A stretch of 6,389 nucleotides of DNA from Ruminococcus sp. (GTDB lineage Bacteria; Bacillota; Clostridia; Oscillospirales; Ruminococcaceae), in contig JAMPAO010000128.1 of the NCBI GenBank assembly GCA_023667165.1, positions 1 to 6,389 on the forward strand, written 5' to 3'. A program made the position numbers and the translations under genes. The notes under the pieces were generated by a model. The model was not told the origin of the DNA, did not search any database, and saw only the letters and a program-made list of their open reading frames with translations. Positions 6,060 through 6,389 of the stretch are shown piece by piece (the first letter of the stretch is position 1; each line of letters opens with the position of its first letter).

Positions 6060-6389
6060 TTATCCGCGCCCTGTTTCCCTTTCCCGCTCCGGCTGCTTCT
6101 CTGCCTGTAAAATGCTGTCTATGTTCCGCCTGATAACATCATACTCCGCAACCTGTTTTTTCAGCTTGCCATAGTCGGCGTAAAGGGCTTCTTTCTGCTC
6201 TTGTAGCTTTTCATATTCCGCTTGCAGCGCGGGGACGCTGGGGAGCTTCCCGCCGATCTGCGCCGCCTTTAGTGCCTTTGCCGCTGCTTCGTGGAGGATA
6301 ATGCCCCGTTCATGCTCTGCCCGGTATTTCTCCCTGTTCCGGGCTTTCCTGTATGCTTCATAGAGGGGCTTTGTCTTTTGGTAGGTGGT
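6060..6389 (-). CDS. Relaxase/mobilization protein, C-terminal part (gene runs off the right edge)
   Basis: Reading the reverse strand from the right edge gives 109 residues with no stop until TAA at 6062-6060. The sequence has KPLYEAYRKARNREKYRA, then ILHEAAAKALKAAQIGGKLP, then LQEQKEALYADYGKLKKQ and a charged end (ERERETGRG). This matches the helical C-terminus I know from relaxases of Clostridial conjugative transposons. The catalytic N-terminal domain (tyrosine and histidine triad) lies outside the window and cannot be checked. The part seen is highly charged and probably coiled-coil, perhaps for contacts with accessory or coupling proteins. There is no in-window start. The gene converges on the + strand operon, with its stop 7 bases from the T-run of the shared terminator. 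The relaxase identity is by pattern recognition; that it is a real coding region is more certain. Confidence 0.78.
   Translation of the reverse strand, partial: TTYQKTKPLYEAYRKARNREKYRAEHERGIILHEAAAKALKAAQIGGKLPSVPALQAEYEKLQEQKEALYADYGKLKKQVAEYDVIRRNIDSILQAEKQPERERETGRG

Overview
The window looks like part of an integrative conjugative element (ICE) from a fairly GC-rich gut Firmicute (Clostridia: Lachnospiraceae, Oscillospiraceae or Faecalibacterium-like). This rests on the gene families, not on a marker gene: an ArdC-type antirestriction fusion with YodL and DUF4316-like domains, a transposon-transfer assisting (TTRAP-like) small protein, a cysteine-rich VLP protein, and the tail of a relaxase. 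These families are known together in Clostridial conjugative transposons. Good Shine-Dalgarno sites (AAGGAG, GGAGG) and very tight gene packing fit that host group.

Layout: positions 2-4336 hold the large C-terminal part (about 1,444 residues) of a giant multidomain protein whose N-terminus lies left of the window. At 4341-5294 is a 317-residue conserved-looking protein of unknown function. It is followed by a 72-residue TTRAP-like protein (5297-5515) and a 121-residue Cys-rich VLP protein (5512-5877). All four are on the + strand, separated by 4 bp, by 2 bp, and by a 4-bp ATGA overlap, so they read as one translationally coupled operon. A gene-poor stretch (5878-6004) leads into a strong rho-independent terminator (6005-6053). 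From the right edge back to 6060, on the - strand, runs the C-terminal 109 residues of a relaxase-like protein. It lacks an in-window ATG and is easy to overlap for that reason.

How they work together (inference): the relaxase nicks and pilots the transferred strand. The giant protein has the build of a 'polyvalent' protein: an ssDNA-binding ArdC domain, a zinc metallopeptidase, then several accessory domains on flexible linkers. It could protect incoming ssDNA or the young element from host restriction. TTRAP and VLP proteins are standard small accessory proteins of these transposons, with no established biochemistry. The most interesting item is a shared 32-residue basic C-terminal tail on the giant protein and its otherwise unrelated neighbour. 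It may be a common targeting, transfer or binding signal. No promoter, origin, tRNA, rRNA, CRISPR or insertion sequence was seen.
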